From positions 21,182,449 to 21,246,448 of the forward strand of contig OX411546.1 in assembly GCA_948146395.1 (NCBI GenBank): 64,000 bases of DNA, read 5' to 3'. The stretch comes from Fragum whitleyi. Its lineage: Eukaryota; Mollusca; Bivalvia; Cardiida; Cardiidae. The notes beneath the pieces are model-generated. The model was not told where the DNA came from, ran no database searches, and was given only the letters and a program-made list of their open reading frames with translations. Positions 1-13,500 of the stretch are shown here, piece by piece. A program made the translations under genes and the position numbers. The stretch's first letter is position 1; each line of letters opens with the position of its first letter.

Positions 1-242
1 CGGGATCTCACGAGAATTTGAATTGCATTCTGGGATCAACATCTTCAAGTTCGCCATTTTGATTCGGTCCCGTGCCATTCCCGCCCGTTCGTGGAAAATT
101 GTTTCTTGCGTTTGTCTGTGCCAAGAACTGGCAACAGGACGTGTGTAAAACGTTAATTGAATGGTTATATCAAACAAATGAATATGTGACTATCTCGACA
201 ATTTCTATCTTTGTATTGTATTGACATTGATTTTGTTTGCAG

Positions 243-376
243 CTTGAACTGTCCCATCAAAGACGCAGTTTTTACCTTCAAATGTTACACTAATAGAATT
301 AAAGTGGAATGTTTAGCATGGCCTAAGAATATTTGTTAAACCGAAGAAGCAAATTCCATAAGACAAGAAGACAAAG
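243..376 (+). other. Possible 5' UTR exon of the PPP6R gene
   Basis: Exon 1 carries only eight bases between its acceptor and the ATG, so a noncoding exon must lie upstream. A pyrimidine-rich acceptor (tttgtttgcag) ends at 242 and a donor (AAAG/GTGAGA) starts at 377. The first ~130 bases are richer in GC than the rest and could be a first exon or promoter. No TATA box or initiator could be assigned. Transcript data would decide. Confidence 0.25.
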
Positions 377-1361
377 GTGAGAAACGGTTTCAGGACACCA
401 ATTTTGAAGGAAAGATATTCCTCACCCCACCCACTAAATTGTTTTGATTGTTATTCTGACCTAAATTTTGTTCAATGCTGTTCAGAAAAATTAAACATCT
501 ATGAGATACCGAAAATTATCATATAATAACCATTGCATGGTTATTCTTAGAGGTCCTTATCAAAGCAGACCAAAAGTGTTCATGACCATTTTACTGGTTT
601 GCCTAAAGTATGAAATGGACCATAAACACGAAATGGAGCAGAATGGACCTTTTACTGTGAAATGGACTTTTATATATGCTATATTTGCCTAATTCCGTGG
701 GTATTTCTAAAAATAGCTCTAGACAACTGTGATGACGTCATCAAAACAGAGAATTTTGGAGCTAGAAAATAACTTGCTTATCTTGTGTTTGTTTTGACAC
801 GGTCTGCTTATGTGTGACTTCCTTGCTTTAGGAATAATTGAATGTTATGTTAAGGAATTACACATCACATATGAAAAACTCGGTTTTCCTTAATCCGTGG
901 CCTGTCAAAAATGTAGGTTAAATTAAGAACAATACTGGGATGACACCTAAAGAAATTGGATGATACACATGCATAGTATGTCTTAAGCTTCATCCTTAAA
1001 CTTGGACTTTACAAAATGTACATAAATACCCAAATCCTTTCATTTTAGAAGCCTACCATTTTCAAATTCAGATATTCCGAAAATTTTAGATAAAAGTTTG
1101 ATTATGTTGAATTTTGATGGACCAATCTCTCTTTTTCAAAGCAAATTTGGGCAAAACATATGAATAATCCTTTCTCAGAATAAATTGTGAAGGAATTTAA
1201 TGTTTCCTATCTTTGTTCAATATTATTTTAAAAGCCACGGAGAAAAGACAACCCACGGCTTTAGGCATATCAACCATATGTAATGAACTTCAAAAATGGA
1301 CACAATTTTGCCTTTAATATGGATGTTAAATTCACAGGGGAATGTCCCGCTGATTTTTTAA
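377..1361. other. No feature recognised
   Basis: AT-rich sequence, probably intronic if the 5' UTR exon above is right. I see no coding region, tRNA-like box or clear inverted repeat. Confidence 0.4.
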
Positions 1362-1600
1362 CCCTTATCATGCTAAATTATTTTTGGCTGAAAATTTTCA
1401 TCAAAATCCAAGTTCAAAAAGCACAGTAAGTACCAACTGTAGATCAATTTTTATTTGAAAAACTAAATCTATTGACGATTCTGGTTTGAAAGTGAGAAAC
1501 GGGTGCTGAAGACTGACATCAGACTGCACATATGTGAAGGCTGATGATTGTCTATAGCTCCTGCCAAAGCAGGTATATTCCGGGTTCAGCATGACAAGGG
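1362..1600. mobile_element. TTAA-flanked MITE (piggyBac-like), copy 1
   Basis: TTAA at 1358-1361 and 1601-1604 flank a 239-bp element with imperfect inverted ends; the CCCTTRTCATGCT-type end is on both sides. The interior shares blocks with six other copies, including the motif around the hairpin CACATATGTG. TTAA duplication with ends starting CCC is the piggyBac superfamily pattern. It has no coding capacity. Confidence 0.65.
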
Positions 1601-1886
1601 TTAATATATATATTATAATATAGACAAGGGGTCGAACTCCATTTTGGAGTGAACATCACCTGGCACAAATCAAGAGTCAAATTTCTAAAACAGTTTTCAC
1701 CCAATCTGAATGCACAATACATCATTTCATTGCTAAATGAATAAGCTACCATTGAATACTTAAATCTATGACCAAACACACTTCATTTCCGAAAGCCAAA
1801 CTAGAATGTCACGCGAATCGACGTCATTCTAAAGTTCAAAATAGAACTCATTTCAACATCCCAAATGTCCATTTCGTGCATGCTAT

Positions 1887-4073
1887 CAGGGATATTTTTG
1901 GATCAAATTCATGATGGGCCATTCAGTGCTCTCAATAAGGGCCAAAATCAGGAATTTTTGTAATTCCATTTTTTGGATTTCAGGAATTTTTTTTACGAAG
2001 TAAGGAATTTTATAACTCCTCCCCCTGCTATCCCCCCCCCCCACGCACACACCTTCCTTTTTCTGTACACTTTGTTAAATGTAAGTTAAATTTTTGCTCC
2101 AAAAGTCCATAATTCTAGTTGGTTCCCTAAGAATACACGACTTCCAAGCCTTAAAACTTGTAACTTTGACTTTAAGCTGTAGGGACGAGCTTTGGTTTCA
2201 AAATTCCCTTTTATTACTTTCATTGAATAAATTATGGAAACTAATATGAGAAAATGTGGACTTTCTAATTGGAATCGGTCCTTAGCTGTATCTTGCGCGG
2301 TGGGCCTAGGAAATGCGGCTAACTCAAATTTTAGTTACGATGTTTTGGTATCCGGCGATATTACGGAAATTAATGCAGCTTTAATTTTCCTCGGCCTGTC
2401 ATTCCAAAGATGGCGAACGTTCTAGGCAGTGTGCCAATAAAACTTTAAGTTCTAAGCCTATTTAAACTTACGCAGAATTATCCAAATAGCAGAAGTCAAG
2501 AAAAATTTGTCATTTCAAATCTCTCGTCAGACATGTTGCAGACAACTAAAATGGCGTCATTGGGATTTCCCCACGTTTTCCGAAGATGCCGATTCTACAC
2601 GTATTTAAACGAGGACAGTCGAATGTTTCTGGTAGCGTCTTTTTCACTTCGGATAATTTACCCGTAGATCTATCTATTCTAAGAGTTTTAGGAAGCGATA
2701 TTTTGAAATTTTATCGGTCTGAGCTGCATGAACTACGTTTGATATAACGAATTTTCCCCTGATTTGAATTTTGTTTGTTTCAATAAACCTATCAAAGGAC
2801 CCTGGCGATCTGTATCCGACTAAGAAAGATAATGACAGAAGCGGTAATGACGCGTCGCTAACCTGACAAGATTGCGTAATCAGAGACTGGTTGTTATAGC
2901 GACAGTTTAATACCCCGCGCGTTACACATGGCTTGTTTTGGTCTGCTATAATGTGTATCCTCGCGTTGATTATCGATTTTTTGCACGTGTAGACTTACGT
3001 CAAATCCTTTATTAGGTAAATTCGTAAAACGTCCGGGGTCAAATTACAGGACGTTTTCCTCGATTCTCGAACGTTTTTTACGTCTGGGTTTGAATTTCCG
3101 GACGTAATTTCTGAAATTCTCGACGAATATTACGTCGACGTCCGCTTATTGAGAGCACTGGCCATTGAAATGGGCCAATGGCCCAAGTCCCATACATTTA
3201 CATGTAAAATCTAAGATTTTTATGGGCCATCAGCAAAATTGATGGGCCATTAGGCTTAAGTGGTGGGCCGAAGAATCCTTAATACCTATCCTAGATTGAA
3301 ATAAGCTTCAGATTTGAATAGATTATATATGGGGCCCATCCAAAACTGTAATCAGATTTAGTCTAAAACTAAAAGTTTGTCCTCAAAATTGGTACGGCCC
3401 ATCCCAAAATAATCCCTGTGCTATTCAAGGGCTAACATTATGAATACATTGGCTGCAGAAAATCATCAAATGACTTCAGTTGAATATCATATAAATATTA
3501 AAACATCAAGCTATATAAGGTTATTATAGGACTTTATGGAGTAAATGTATACTTTATTGTCAATAAAGAAGTCTGTTTCCTGACTGAGACAGGGGGTGCT
3601 CTTAGTTATGGTTTATTCATTCTCGTTGAAAAGTATTATGTTAGATCCACAGGACCTTTTAAATTCAGTTAAGCGCTTTAGGGCCATTCTGGCCCTCTTG
3701 TTTTAACAAATTTGACCTTGAAAAATGACCTTGGCCTTGAGTGATGACCTTGAACTTGGTAGCTACAGAAAGGTCTTGTCCCAAGCAGGGATCATTCTGG
3801 GATGGGCCAAACTGATTTTGTGGACAAACTATCTGTGATTGGCTAAATCTACTGACAGTTTTGGATGGGCTCCGAATATAAACTATTCAAATCTGATGCT
3901 TATTTTAATCTAGGAGAGGTATTAAGGATTCTTGGGCCCATCAATTTTTCCAAATGGCCCATCAATTTTGCTGATGGCCCATCAAAATCATATATTTTAC
4001 ATGAAAATGAAAGGGAGATGGGCCATTGGCCCATAACAATGGCCCATCCTTAGATATTCTAGAAATATCCCTG
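1887..4073. mobile_element. Foldback element with GGGCCAT-rich arms, interrupted by another element
   Basis: Ends CAGGGATATTT (1887) and AAATATCCCTG (4073) are inverted. Arms of about 260 bp (3161-3420 and 3790-4050) are reverse complements, sharing for example the blocks AAGAATCCTTAATACC and GATGGGCCAT repeated several times. The left arm is broken at 1923/3161 by a separate 1.24-kb insertion. The core between the arms (3420-3790) includes a hairpin plus CTCTTGTTTT at 3681-3704. No transposase is visible. Confidence 0.6.
1924..3160. mobile_element. Non-autonomous DNA transposon nested in the foldback
   Basis: It has perfect 16-bp inverted ends, CAGTGCTCTCAATAAG at 1924 and its complement ending at 3160. 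The flanking GCCATT occurs on both sides (1918-1923 and 3161-3166), a 6-bp target duplication that could be read as 7. The right end is rich in repeated ACGTC words (3030-3145). The interior has no protein match I recognise. The CAG ends suggest hAT-like, but the duplication is shorter than the usual 8 bp. Confidence 0.55.
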
Positions 4074-4467
4074 CCCAAGCAATGATCATGTGAAATAAAA
4101 AGGCTCTATGACTAACCATTCAAAAGTTATGAGCAAGGTTAAAATTTGTCACGCCAACGCAAACAACGCCAAGGTGATCATACTTCCTCTGGTTTTCTTG
4201 AAAACAGCCAAAGTAAAAATATTGATAATAAAGTAATTTTGGCATCAAATGATATTAGGGCCGAGTGATATGTTGGGCCAAGTTGCCTATGGCGCGATTT
4301 GAAAATGGGCGTAGTTGACCAGTCACTGGTTGAACTGCTTTATTTCAGCACCCTACTTAAAAAAAAAAGGAATATGAAAAAAAGGTTCATTTACAGTAAT
4401 CATTTTAAAGTGATAAAGCACAGTTATCATTTTAAAGTAATAAAGCACTTTATTTTCAGATTCAAAG

Positions 4468-4527
4468 ATGTTTTGGAAGTTTAATTTACTTACTCCGTCT
4501 CACATTGACACTTTGCTTGACAAAGAG
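4468..4527 (+). CDS. PPP6R3: PPP6R exon 1 (coding part)
   Basis: Acceptor ttttcag ends at 4459, the ATG is at 4468 and donor GTAGGT follows 4527. It encodes residues 1-20. The opening MFWKF and SHIDTLL match the conserved start of SAPS proteins, which fixes the start codon. Exit phase 0. Confidence 0.92.
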
Positions 4528-7500
4528 GTAGGTTACCTGATGTTTGCTTTCTTACTAAATTATTAGTCTACTTATTAGGGTTTCTGCTTAAATTTCATAA
4601 CTACAGCATGTTATCAATATACTCCCAAAACTATTTTTGGGGGTATGTAGGAGTCAGCTTGTCGGTCGGTCCATTGCTTGGTATGCCAGTCAGTCCATCT
4701 GTACCTTTTTTATGTCTGCTCAATTTCTCAGCAACAAATGGGCAGAATTGTATTTGATCTAAACTTAACAGATGTGATCAGTATCAAGCAGAGGCGTGCA
4801 AATGATATTTTTGTTATGATCAATTGAATTTTGACAGAGTTGGTGGAAAATGGCTTTTCATTATTGACAAGCACTTGTAGGTTCTCCTTTTACTGTAGAA
4901 TGTCAGATATAGGTAGGATAGCATGATCAAAATCTTCAAAGTGTACCATCAATTTCTTTTCTTAACCAAATATCTGTATTGAGCTTATGATTAAGGTACA
5001 AATTGTCAACTCAGGACATTTGACAATGTGGAGGTCAACTTGCATAGTAAAGACCATTTTTGAAAGCTATACATTTACTTTGTACAGAATTGATATTCCG
5101 GTATAATAAGCATTTCGTTTACACATCTGGGTTGTGGAATTCCCATGCCTAACTTGTCTGACACAGGCTTTTCTACCTGCAGACAAGTGCATTTTTCAAT
5201 GTCACTTGTCCATGGACAAGTAAAAACCAGAGCAAATTGTTGAATGGTAACAAAAAGATGTGACAGATTAATTGGCCTAATGTTTGAATCATAGGGTAGA
5301 AAACATTGTTTTTGATGAAGAAAATGCTGTTCTTCGCTAAAGACAACTTTTTCTCAATATTCATCCATGCTCTATTTTTGCGGATAAGTTCATTTTGATC
5401 CTGGACAAGTAGAACTTAATCTTTCACTTGTCCAGGGACAAGGGAGAAAAATCAGTATGTCCACACCCCTGCACACATGTTTAAGTTTTGATTTCAATTT
5501 GAAAAAGATACAGAGTAACAGATGTTGACTTGTTTGTTACAGAATGTTACCCTCCATGAGTTGATGGATGAAGATGATATATTGCAAGAATGCAAGGCAC
5601 AGAACAGAAAGTTGGTAACATTGTGAGTAGTGATTGGCAGATTAATCGATAATAATCGATAATCAGTTGGTTTGGGCTTCAGATTGTGATAATCGACTGA
5701 GAAATTTCATAATCAATCAGATCCTACACATAAATGAAAGCTATTATAAATTTTTTTTTTGAAGCCAATCTGAGTTTAATGGCTCATTGTGAAATAGTTG
5801 TAACTGCCTATATGTTTATAGGCAGTTACAACTGTTTCATGCTGAGCCATGAAGTTGGTAGAAAAATCAGCAGACAGAGTCTCTAGGTTATGAGCTTTAA
5901 CTTAACTTACGCATTCTTTTCTTCAAAGGATAATACATGGAGTACTGTATTAATTTCTCTTAGAAAACGATTTTACAATGGATCATTAGTTGATTTACTC
6001 ATCCAACTGAAAATCAACTATCGATTGTGATTTGAAACCGATTGCCCAACACAAATTGTGAGAGTTAACCATATTTCTCATAATAAATGCTCCCTTGAGC
6101 TAACAAAACATGGGCAGAGAGCATTTATGTTGTACACCGATGGCCACTAAAACCAGTCCTCGGGCCCATGACCTGTTGATTCTAGGGTGGACTGGTAGAT
6201 GACAATATAGGGGTGACTATTGAGTTCAAAATTAGTATCACAAAAGTATCGATAGTAAAGTTGCTATTAGAATAGTATTGCAATAGTCAGAAAAATATTG
6301 CAATACTATCACAATTGATGTTTTAACAGAAAAGATAGATAAAATCAATGTTAAAGCTTCAACCGTTTATCAGACAGTAACTTTATATTGGTCTTGTAAG
6401 ATGCTGTTTACCCTGTTAATGGCGAGTAAATGATCAAATCAGTTAATTACATATTTTCCCTTGAAAAAGAATTGGATTTGACTTCATTCTCTGATAAAAA
6501 CATGCAGAAAGGCAGCATTGTTACTACATTTAGTTCTACTTTCATTTTAAAAAAAAAACCTATTGTAAACTATAGACCTATTGCTATTGCAAGGTAAACC
6601 ATCATGATACAGCGATAGTTCGACATAATATTACACCCATAGTAGATATTACCATGCTGCAGGTCCTTAAGGCCTGTAGTTAGATGTCCCCACTTAGTAT
6701 TTAAAATCTGTCCAGTTTTGAAAAATGCCTTTCCAATACTAAAATATGCATAATTACCAAATGGAAAACGTTGTACAATAGAAGAAATTGCTTGGTAAAA
6801 GCAACTTTCTTCTTTTCCATCAATGTGTTCTTGTAATTAATGCCATAAATTGCTAGAATTCAAATATGGGTTTCATCAATGCCGGACCTGTTGTTATAAT
6901 GGAGGACCTGTAATAGTTTGGACTAACAGGTCCTTTAGGCTGGTGGCAAAAAGTAGTTTGTGGCAAACACAGTTGTACCTATTTTCCAAAACAAAATAAC
7001 TGCCCAATTCATGTTTTTCTTTTTTCCCCATTAATTTAACATTATTTACCCTTATCATGCCAGAAGCAATTTCTTCTTTTCCCACAAAGTTTTCCTTAGA
7101 ATTAACTCCTTAAATTACAGAAGAACAAGTATTGTTTTCATGGAGGACCTGTTTTAATCAGGGAGGACCTGTAACATTTATGGCTAATAGGTCTTGTAGG
7201 CTGGTGGCAAAGATTTGTCAGTGTTGAACCCTGCAAAATATTACATATCTGAGTTAGCTTGTTAACTTTTTTAGGGGCTAATAGAAAAAAAAACAAACTA
7301 ATAACTAGTTGCTTGCTTGTAAATGAAAATTTGAACTTCTATGACTGCCTTCATTCACAGGGCTTGAAAATTCTTGAAATTTCTACTCGTCCTGCTATAT
7401 AAGAAAATATAGTGATAAATTAATTTCTTCAGTGAAATTCTGCAAAATCCACTTGTCCTGTTTATATAGACAAAGAAGGAAAAAATCATGCAGGACGAGC

Positions 7501-10500
7501 GGACGAGTAGAATTTTCAAGGCCTGATTCATTTGACTGTTTTGGTCTTTTTTACAGTCTGGTGGAACCAGAAAACATGGAAGAATTGGTCAAACTGATAA
7601 CAGAAGAACCTGGTGAAGATATGGAGGAAAAGGTCAAATACAAGTAAGGCACATTTCTCTTCAAGTTTGGGATGTTTAGCGGAATCCTTACGATGGAAAT
7701 TAACCCTTTCCTGTTTTACAAAATTTTGGACCTGTCCAAATTCAAAGGTTTTGCAGACAAAAATTTAAAGTGCATTTAATTTGAAAAATAACCATTTAGT
7801 AGGGTAGAGAATAGTGTGTAAAAAGAAGAAATTGCTTGTCAGAAGCAATTTCTTCTTTTTTTCACAATGTTTTCTCAATCATAAAATGACAGGCACGTAA
7901 AAAGCAGGGATTAAACTGCAAAGGGTTAAAAGAGTCAATGATCAAAGTAAGAATTCCTAATGTTGACTGTGGGAGAGTTTTGTCGGAAAGGAAAGTTGCC
8001 TGTTTCAAGCAATTTCCACTCTACTACCAACCCCACTCATGAAAATGTTTTTTTTTGTGAAATACTAGTGGATGCAAACAAATGTTGTCTGAAACAAGTT
8101 TTGTAGTGAATAGATCTCTAAACTCTTGTCATGCTGAACCTGGAATATTACTGCTTTGGCAGGAGCTATAGACCAACATAAGCCAGCACATATGTGCAGT
8201 CCAATGTTAGTCTACACCACCTGTTTCTCACTTTCATACCAGAATTGTCAATAGATTTAGTTTTTCAAATTAAAATTGACCTACAGTTGAAACTTTCAGT
8301 GCTTTTTGCACATTGATTTTGATGAAAATTTTTAGCGAAAATTTATTCAGCATGACAAGTTTTGTCAAAAAGACGGTTTAAAGCGAAACTCCCCACTTTC
8401 TTCATTATTCTATTATTCTCATTTGACAAATGAAGTTCATCAGAACCATGAATTACATTATAAAGTAGTCTGACCTTGAAAAGAAGTAGCCTTGGACTCC
8501 CCTTACTGTGCAAGGGTTTTAACTCAACTGAGCACAAACTGAGTTATTGTAATCCAGCCGTGTCCAGCATCCTGTTGTCTGTCAACATCCTTCGTGCACT
8601 GTACAGGCTACATTTTTTCCCCAAAACTCTTGTAACTTTGCCAGAATTCTTGTTAACATGCATCTTAGGCGAGTTAAATTTTGGTCAAATGGCGGTGGAA
8701 ACTAGGTCACTGGATCAAACTTTATTTTGTTTAAATTTGTTAATTATTATGAATTTGTCAATAATTCTGTGTTATTAAAACTAAGAAGAATTATCTCATC
8801 GAGACAATTCTAATGAGTTTAAACAACAAAGGATTCTTTTACAAAAAATTTTTAACCAATAATATGTACATTGTAAGATATTTAAATTCAAAGAAGGGGA
8901 TTTTGGAAATGGTCGCTTAATGAAATTAAAGAAAAGACATGTCCAAGCAAGATGGACTTTACATGAATTTTACCTGTAAAACATTTTTAATTTGTGAACA
9001 AGCTTACAGATTACTTGGTTATTTATTACAGATACCCCAATACAGCGTGTGAGTTGCTAACATCAGATGTATCACAGATCAATGATGCTCTTGGCACAGA
9101 TGAGCTTGTCAATAAGTTATATGGGTTCTTAGACACAGAAACGACTCCGCTGAATCCTCTACTAGCAAGTTTCTTCAGTAAAGTCATGGGGTTAATAATT
9201 ACCAGAAAGAGTGAAATGGTATGGCTTCAATTTTAGCCTGTGTGATGTATTTGTAACAAAATATAAGCTCATGTTAGTGTCATTGACTCCTCACCTAAGA
9301 AATTCTGGGGCTCAAGTCTGATTTTAGAGGGGTCAAAACAACAGAAAAAGCAAATCATAAGTAGAATTTTGCTTATTCAAGTCACTTTGACTGTTTCTTG
9401 TAATGATATGAAACAAGTAATGAATTATTTGTGAAATCTTAAGTATAAAACCATGTTTTGACCTTTAGTATTTCTTCTCAAGGGGTTCAGATTGGAGAAA
9501 TTTCTAGGGGTCAAATTAAGATATTTTCAGATATTGGGGGTCAAAACCATAGTTTAAGAGTCAAACACGAGCCCTGAAATTGATGCATGCATTTGCACTT
9601 TCTGATTAGAGGTCCACTTTAGCCTAAGACTTCAGACAATCAGCAAATATTCTTAGAATACTATGTCCAGGGAAATCAATGATTGTGCAACACTGTATAG
9701 CAAAATTATTATAAAGTAACAAACAGGAATTCATTATTGAGTATTTTTCTTAAAGTTTTAGGTGGTACTTCTGATGAATAAAAACCTTTTAATACAGGGA
9801 CTTAGATTGAATGACTTAACTTCAAAAAGTACCCACATATGATATGCAGTATTTTGGAAATTGTAACAGTTTACTTTATTTTGGGCTTTAAGGAATAAAG
9901 ATAAATGCTATTTGTTAACCCATTTCCACACACATGAACGGGAGAACATTTTGGAAATAAAGCAACTGTCTGTCACAAAAATTTTAGGAACTGTTTTCTA
10001 CCAAGAATAACTGTCTTCTATTTGTACCAGTCTAAAAAACGCATTGTTTCAGACTCTAATATGGATTTAAATTATATTTTTCAGATTCTAGAGTTTTTAA
10101 AAGCTAAAGAAGACTTTGTAGGTTTACTATTGAGGCATATAGGCACATCAGCAATTATGGATTTATTACTTAGATTGCTCACATGTATTGAATCACCAGA
10201 AATTCGACGTGCCATGATTGAGGTAAGAGCATTGTCATAACCAATTCATAAAAAAGAAACAGGAGAAAATATCAAATTATGATTTTAAACATAGATGGTT
10301 TGTTCTACATGTTCAAAAGACAAGGTGAAGATTAAGAGCATTTATGTAATAAGGACCAATTGCATGGATAGAGTAAAACAGATATTGACATGTCAGCAAC
10401 ACAATCGCAACATTCAATATGAGCTTCTAGAGGTCCAGGGTTCGATCCCTGATGTCGTCACTCATTCTTTCGGACAATTTGTCTCCCAGCAATGGATTGT

Positions 10501-13500
10501 TTATTATAGACCTATTTGGAATAGCAGCTGGAGGCTAGGAAAAGATGTAATGGCAGTACTGGTGTGAGAAATACCAGGGATCCATTGTTATGTGCTTCAG
10601 ACGCTGAAATATAACTGAAAGATTGTTGAAAACAGTATAAAACCCCATTCTAACAAACAAATCAATATGAGCTTCAGGTTTCTTTTTGTTAGTAAATTAT
10701 AATAAATCTAAGCATGATGAACAGCTAGAGGCTGGATAGGATATGATTTCACTGGTATAAGAAATACTTTGAATCCATGGTTAGGTACTAGAGTCACATG
10801 ATATGAATGAATTTATAAACCCCTTAAAAAGCATCACAAATATCCTTGATAAGAAAAAAATAGAAATCATGATTGGATAAGGTATGATAAATGTCTTAAA
10901 ATGAAAGAAGAATGAGGGTTTTACTAAATTTCTGGATTTATAATACAGAGGGATTCTGACCATTTGAAAATTATACACACATTTGTATTTATTTCAGTGG
11001 TTAAATGATCAAAAGATTGTGAAGAGACTAGTCACCTGTATTACAAGCGCTTATGATGAAGATGTAAGTATACACATGTGACCAGTCATGTGAAAAGGGA
11101 CCATCTGGGTAGTGCATTAAGTGTCAATCATACTGTGCAGTCTGACTAGAATGGAAACTTTTCGCAATTTGCCAATTTCCTGAATATTAAACAATTTGTC
11201 TACCTCACTGTGAAAGAATTTCTGAAATGCAACCTGGTTCTTATCTGTCATAGATGACAAGTTTAATAAATTTGGAATCTTATTAATGTAAATTTGGTTT
11301 GATGAATTTGGTATTTTATGAATGCAATTTTGATATTTGATCATCGAGGTTGTATAATGTCTTTACTGAATTGATAATTGGAATTGCATGCTTGAAATTG
11401 TGCATTTTTAGCTCGGCTGTTTTGGAGAAAATAGGAGGTATTATGATCGCCTTAGCATTGCTCGCATTGGGACTGGCGTGACAGTGCTCATGTTATCACA
11501 GCCATAATTATTTCCTACAGCACTGATTAGCGTCTCCAATTCTACCCCATGCATAGCCTTAAAGGTCCATATCTATTCCATACTCTAAAAAAGTAAGGAG
11601 CCTGTGTCCAGAAATTGTTCTATGATAGCCATTAAAAAAGCAACAAGAAAAAGAAATAAAGCAACAAGAAAAAGAAATAACCTAGACAGAGTAGAAGGGT
11701 TTACTAAACCTTTAGCACAGGAATGAACCCCAATCATCCCAATAATTCATTCCTTGGTAATTATACTCACTTTAACTATGTTTTGGGGTATATAGGAGCA
11801 AGTGTGTCTGTCAGTCCATTCATCTGTCTGCTGGTCCATTTGTCTAGCTTTTTCTTGTCTGCTCAATTTCTCAGCAAGTAATTGGTTGATTCCATTTAAA
11901 CTTAACAGATTTGATCAGTATCAAGTAGAGATGTGAAAGTGAAAATTTTGGTTACAATCCATTGACTTTTGATAGAGTAATGCCCCTTTGATTGAAAATG
12001 GCTTTTCATTATTGACAAGCACTTGTAGAGGGGTATTTGTCGTCTTTGCAACAGACTAGTTTGTTTTACCTGTATCAGACTAAAAACTTGATTATCTGAT
12101 ATTTACAGATTCATTGTAATGCAGCCCAAAGTTTGTGTGATATAATCCGACTGGGGCGAGAACAAGTAATACAATTACAAGACAGGGCAGATCAAGATCC
12201 ATTACTTGCCAGCATAGAGCAGTAAGTGAATTGTTTGAAAACTTAATAAAATTAAAAGATTAACCAATTTCAATTTAAAGATGTCAAATTTAATTTAGGT
12301 GAATAATAGTAAATATAGTAATTACTAAATAGAAATATAACTAGGGCTTGTGTTTCACCTTTAAACCAGGGTTTTGACCCTCAAAAATCTGAAAATATCC
12401 TATTTTGAGCCTTAGAAATTGCTCCCAAGGACCCCTTAACAGAAAATTCTAAGGGTCAAAAATGTCATTCAAATTCTAATGATGTATATTGTATATACTA
12501 TTTACAATTCTACTTAATAATTTTTTCCTTTATATTATTACAAGAAAGTGTCAATTTACACTAAAACCTGTAAAATTCTGCTCAAAATTTTCTGTTTCTG
12601 TTATATTGACTCCTTGTTAGAATAAGTTTGACCCCTAGAATTTCACGGTTTAGGAGTCAATGACACCTTAATGTCAAACACTAGCATGAGCCCTGATAAC
12701 CATCAGAAAAGGTACAAAATGTGGTAAATGAAGGAATTGCTTATGATATGAAAAATAAAGCTTATAATAAAAGGCATAAATGTATGCACTGTGCATTTGT
12801 TATAGATATTAGATGATAGGAGTACAATGTGATATATCTTTCTGTCAGCATAACTTTGTCTTTTGTATGCGCAAATTCCCATTCTTATATATGTCTTTTC
12901 ATATCATCAATTGATCAAGGCTACAACCAAAGCAGGGTCAGTCAGAGAAGACTTATGGTAGTGGACCCATAATAGTTCCGTAACATTTTGGACCACATTA
13001 TTCCTTCACAATGTTAACCAAGGTTTCCTAATGAAAATCATTAGGAAACCTCGGTTAACATTACTAAAGTTCATTACTTCCTTGATGTTGCAAAACTATT
13101 ACTGGTCCACTACCTTAATGTTTATAATCTTTATCATGTTTTGTAGGGAAGACACAGTATCAGAATTGTTAGAAAATATGTTGGCAGAAGAGAAGTCAGA
13201 GTCTGTTATAGTTAATGGCTTATCAGTTATACAGACTTTATTGGAATGTAAGAGGCAGGGGTAGGTATACACTTCGAAAATTATATGGTCCCAACTGTTG
13301 ATTACAATTTAAAAAGAAAATGCACACTCAAAGAAATATAACCAAGCTATGTTATCTTACTTGAAAGCTTGTTCTCACCCTTTAAATTGGCAAACTGTTA
13401 TAACCGTTTTGCCATCCTGAATGCAGGGCTGGGGTCCCGAGTTGGATCCCTAGCTCCACAATTTTCAGGTAGTTGACAAAAGTAATTATTACAAGCATCA

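Noticed and set aside
8476..8778. 100-codon + strand frame between exons 3 and 4
   Set aside because: No domain, no splice-compatible phase with the neighbouring exons, and part of it overlaps a decayed repeat.
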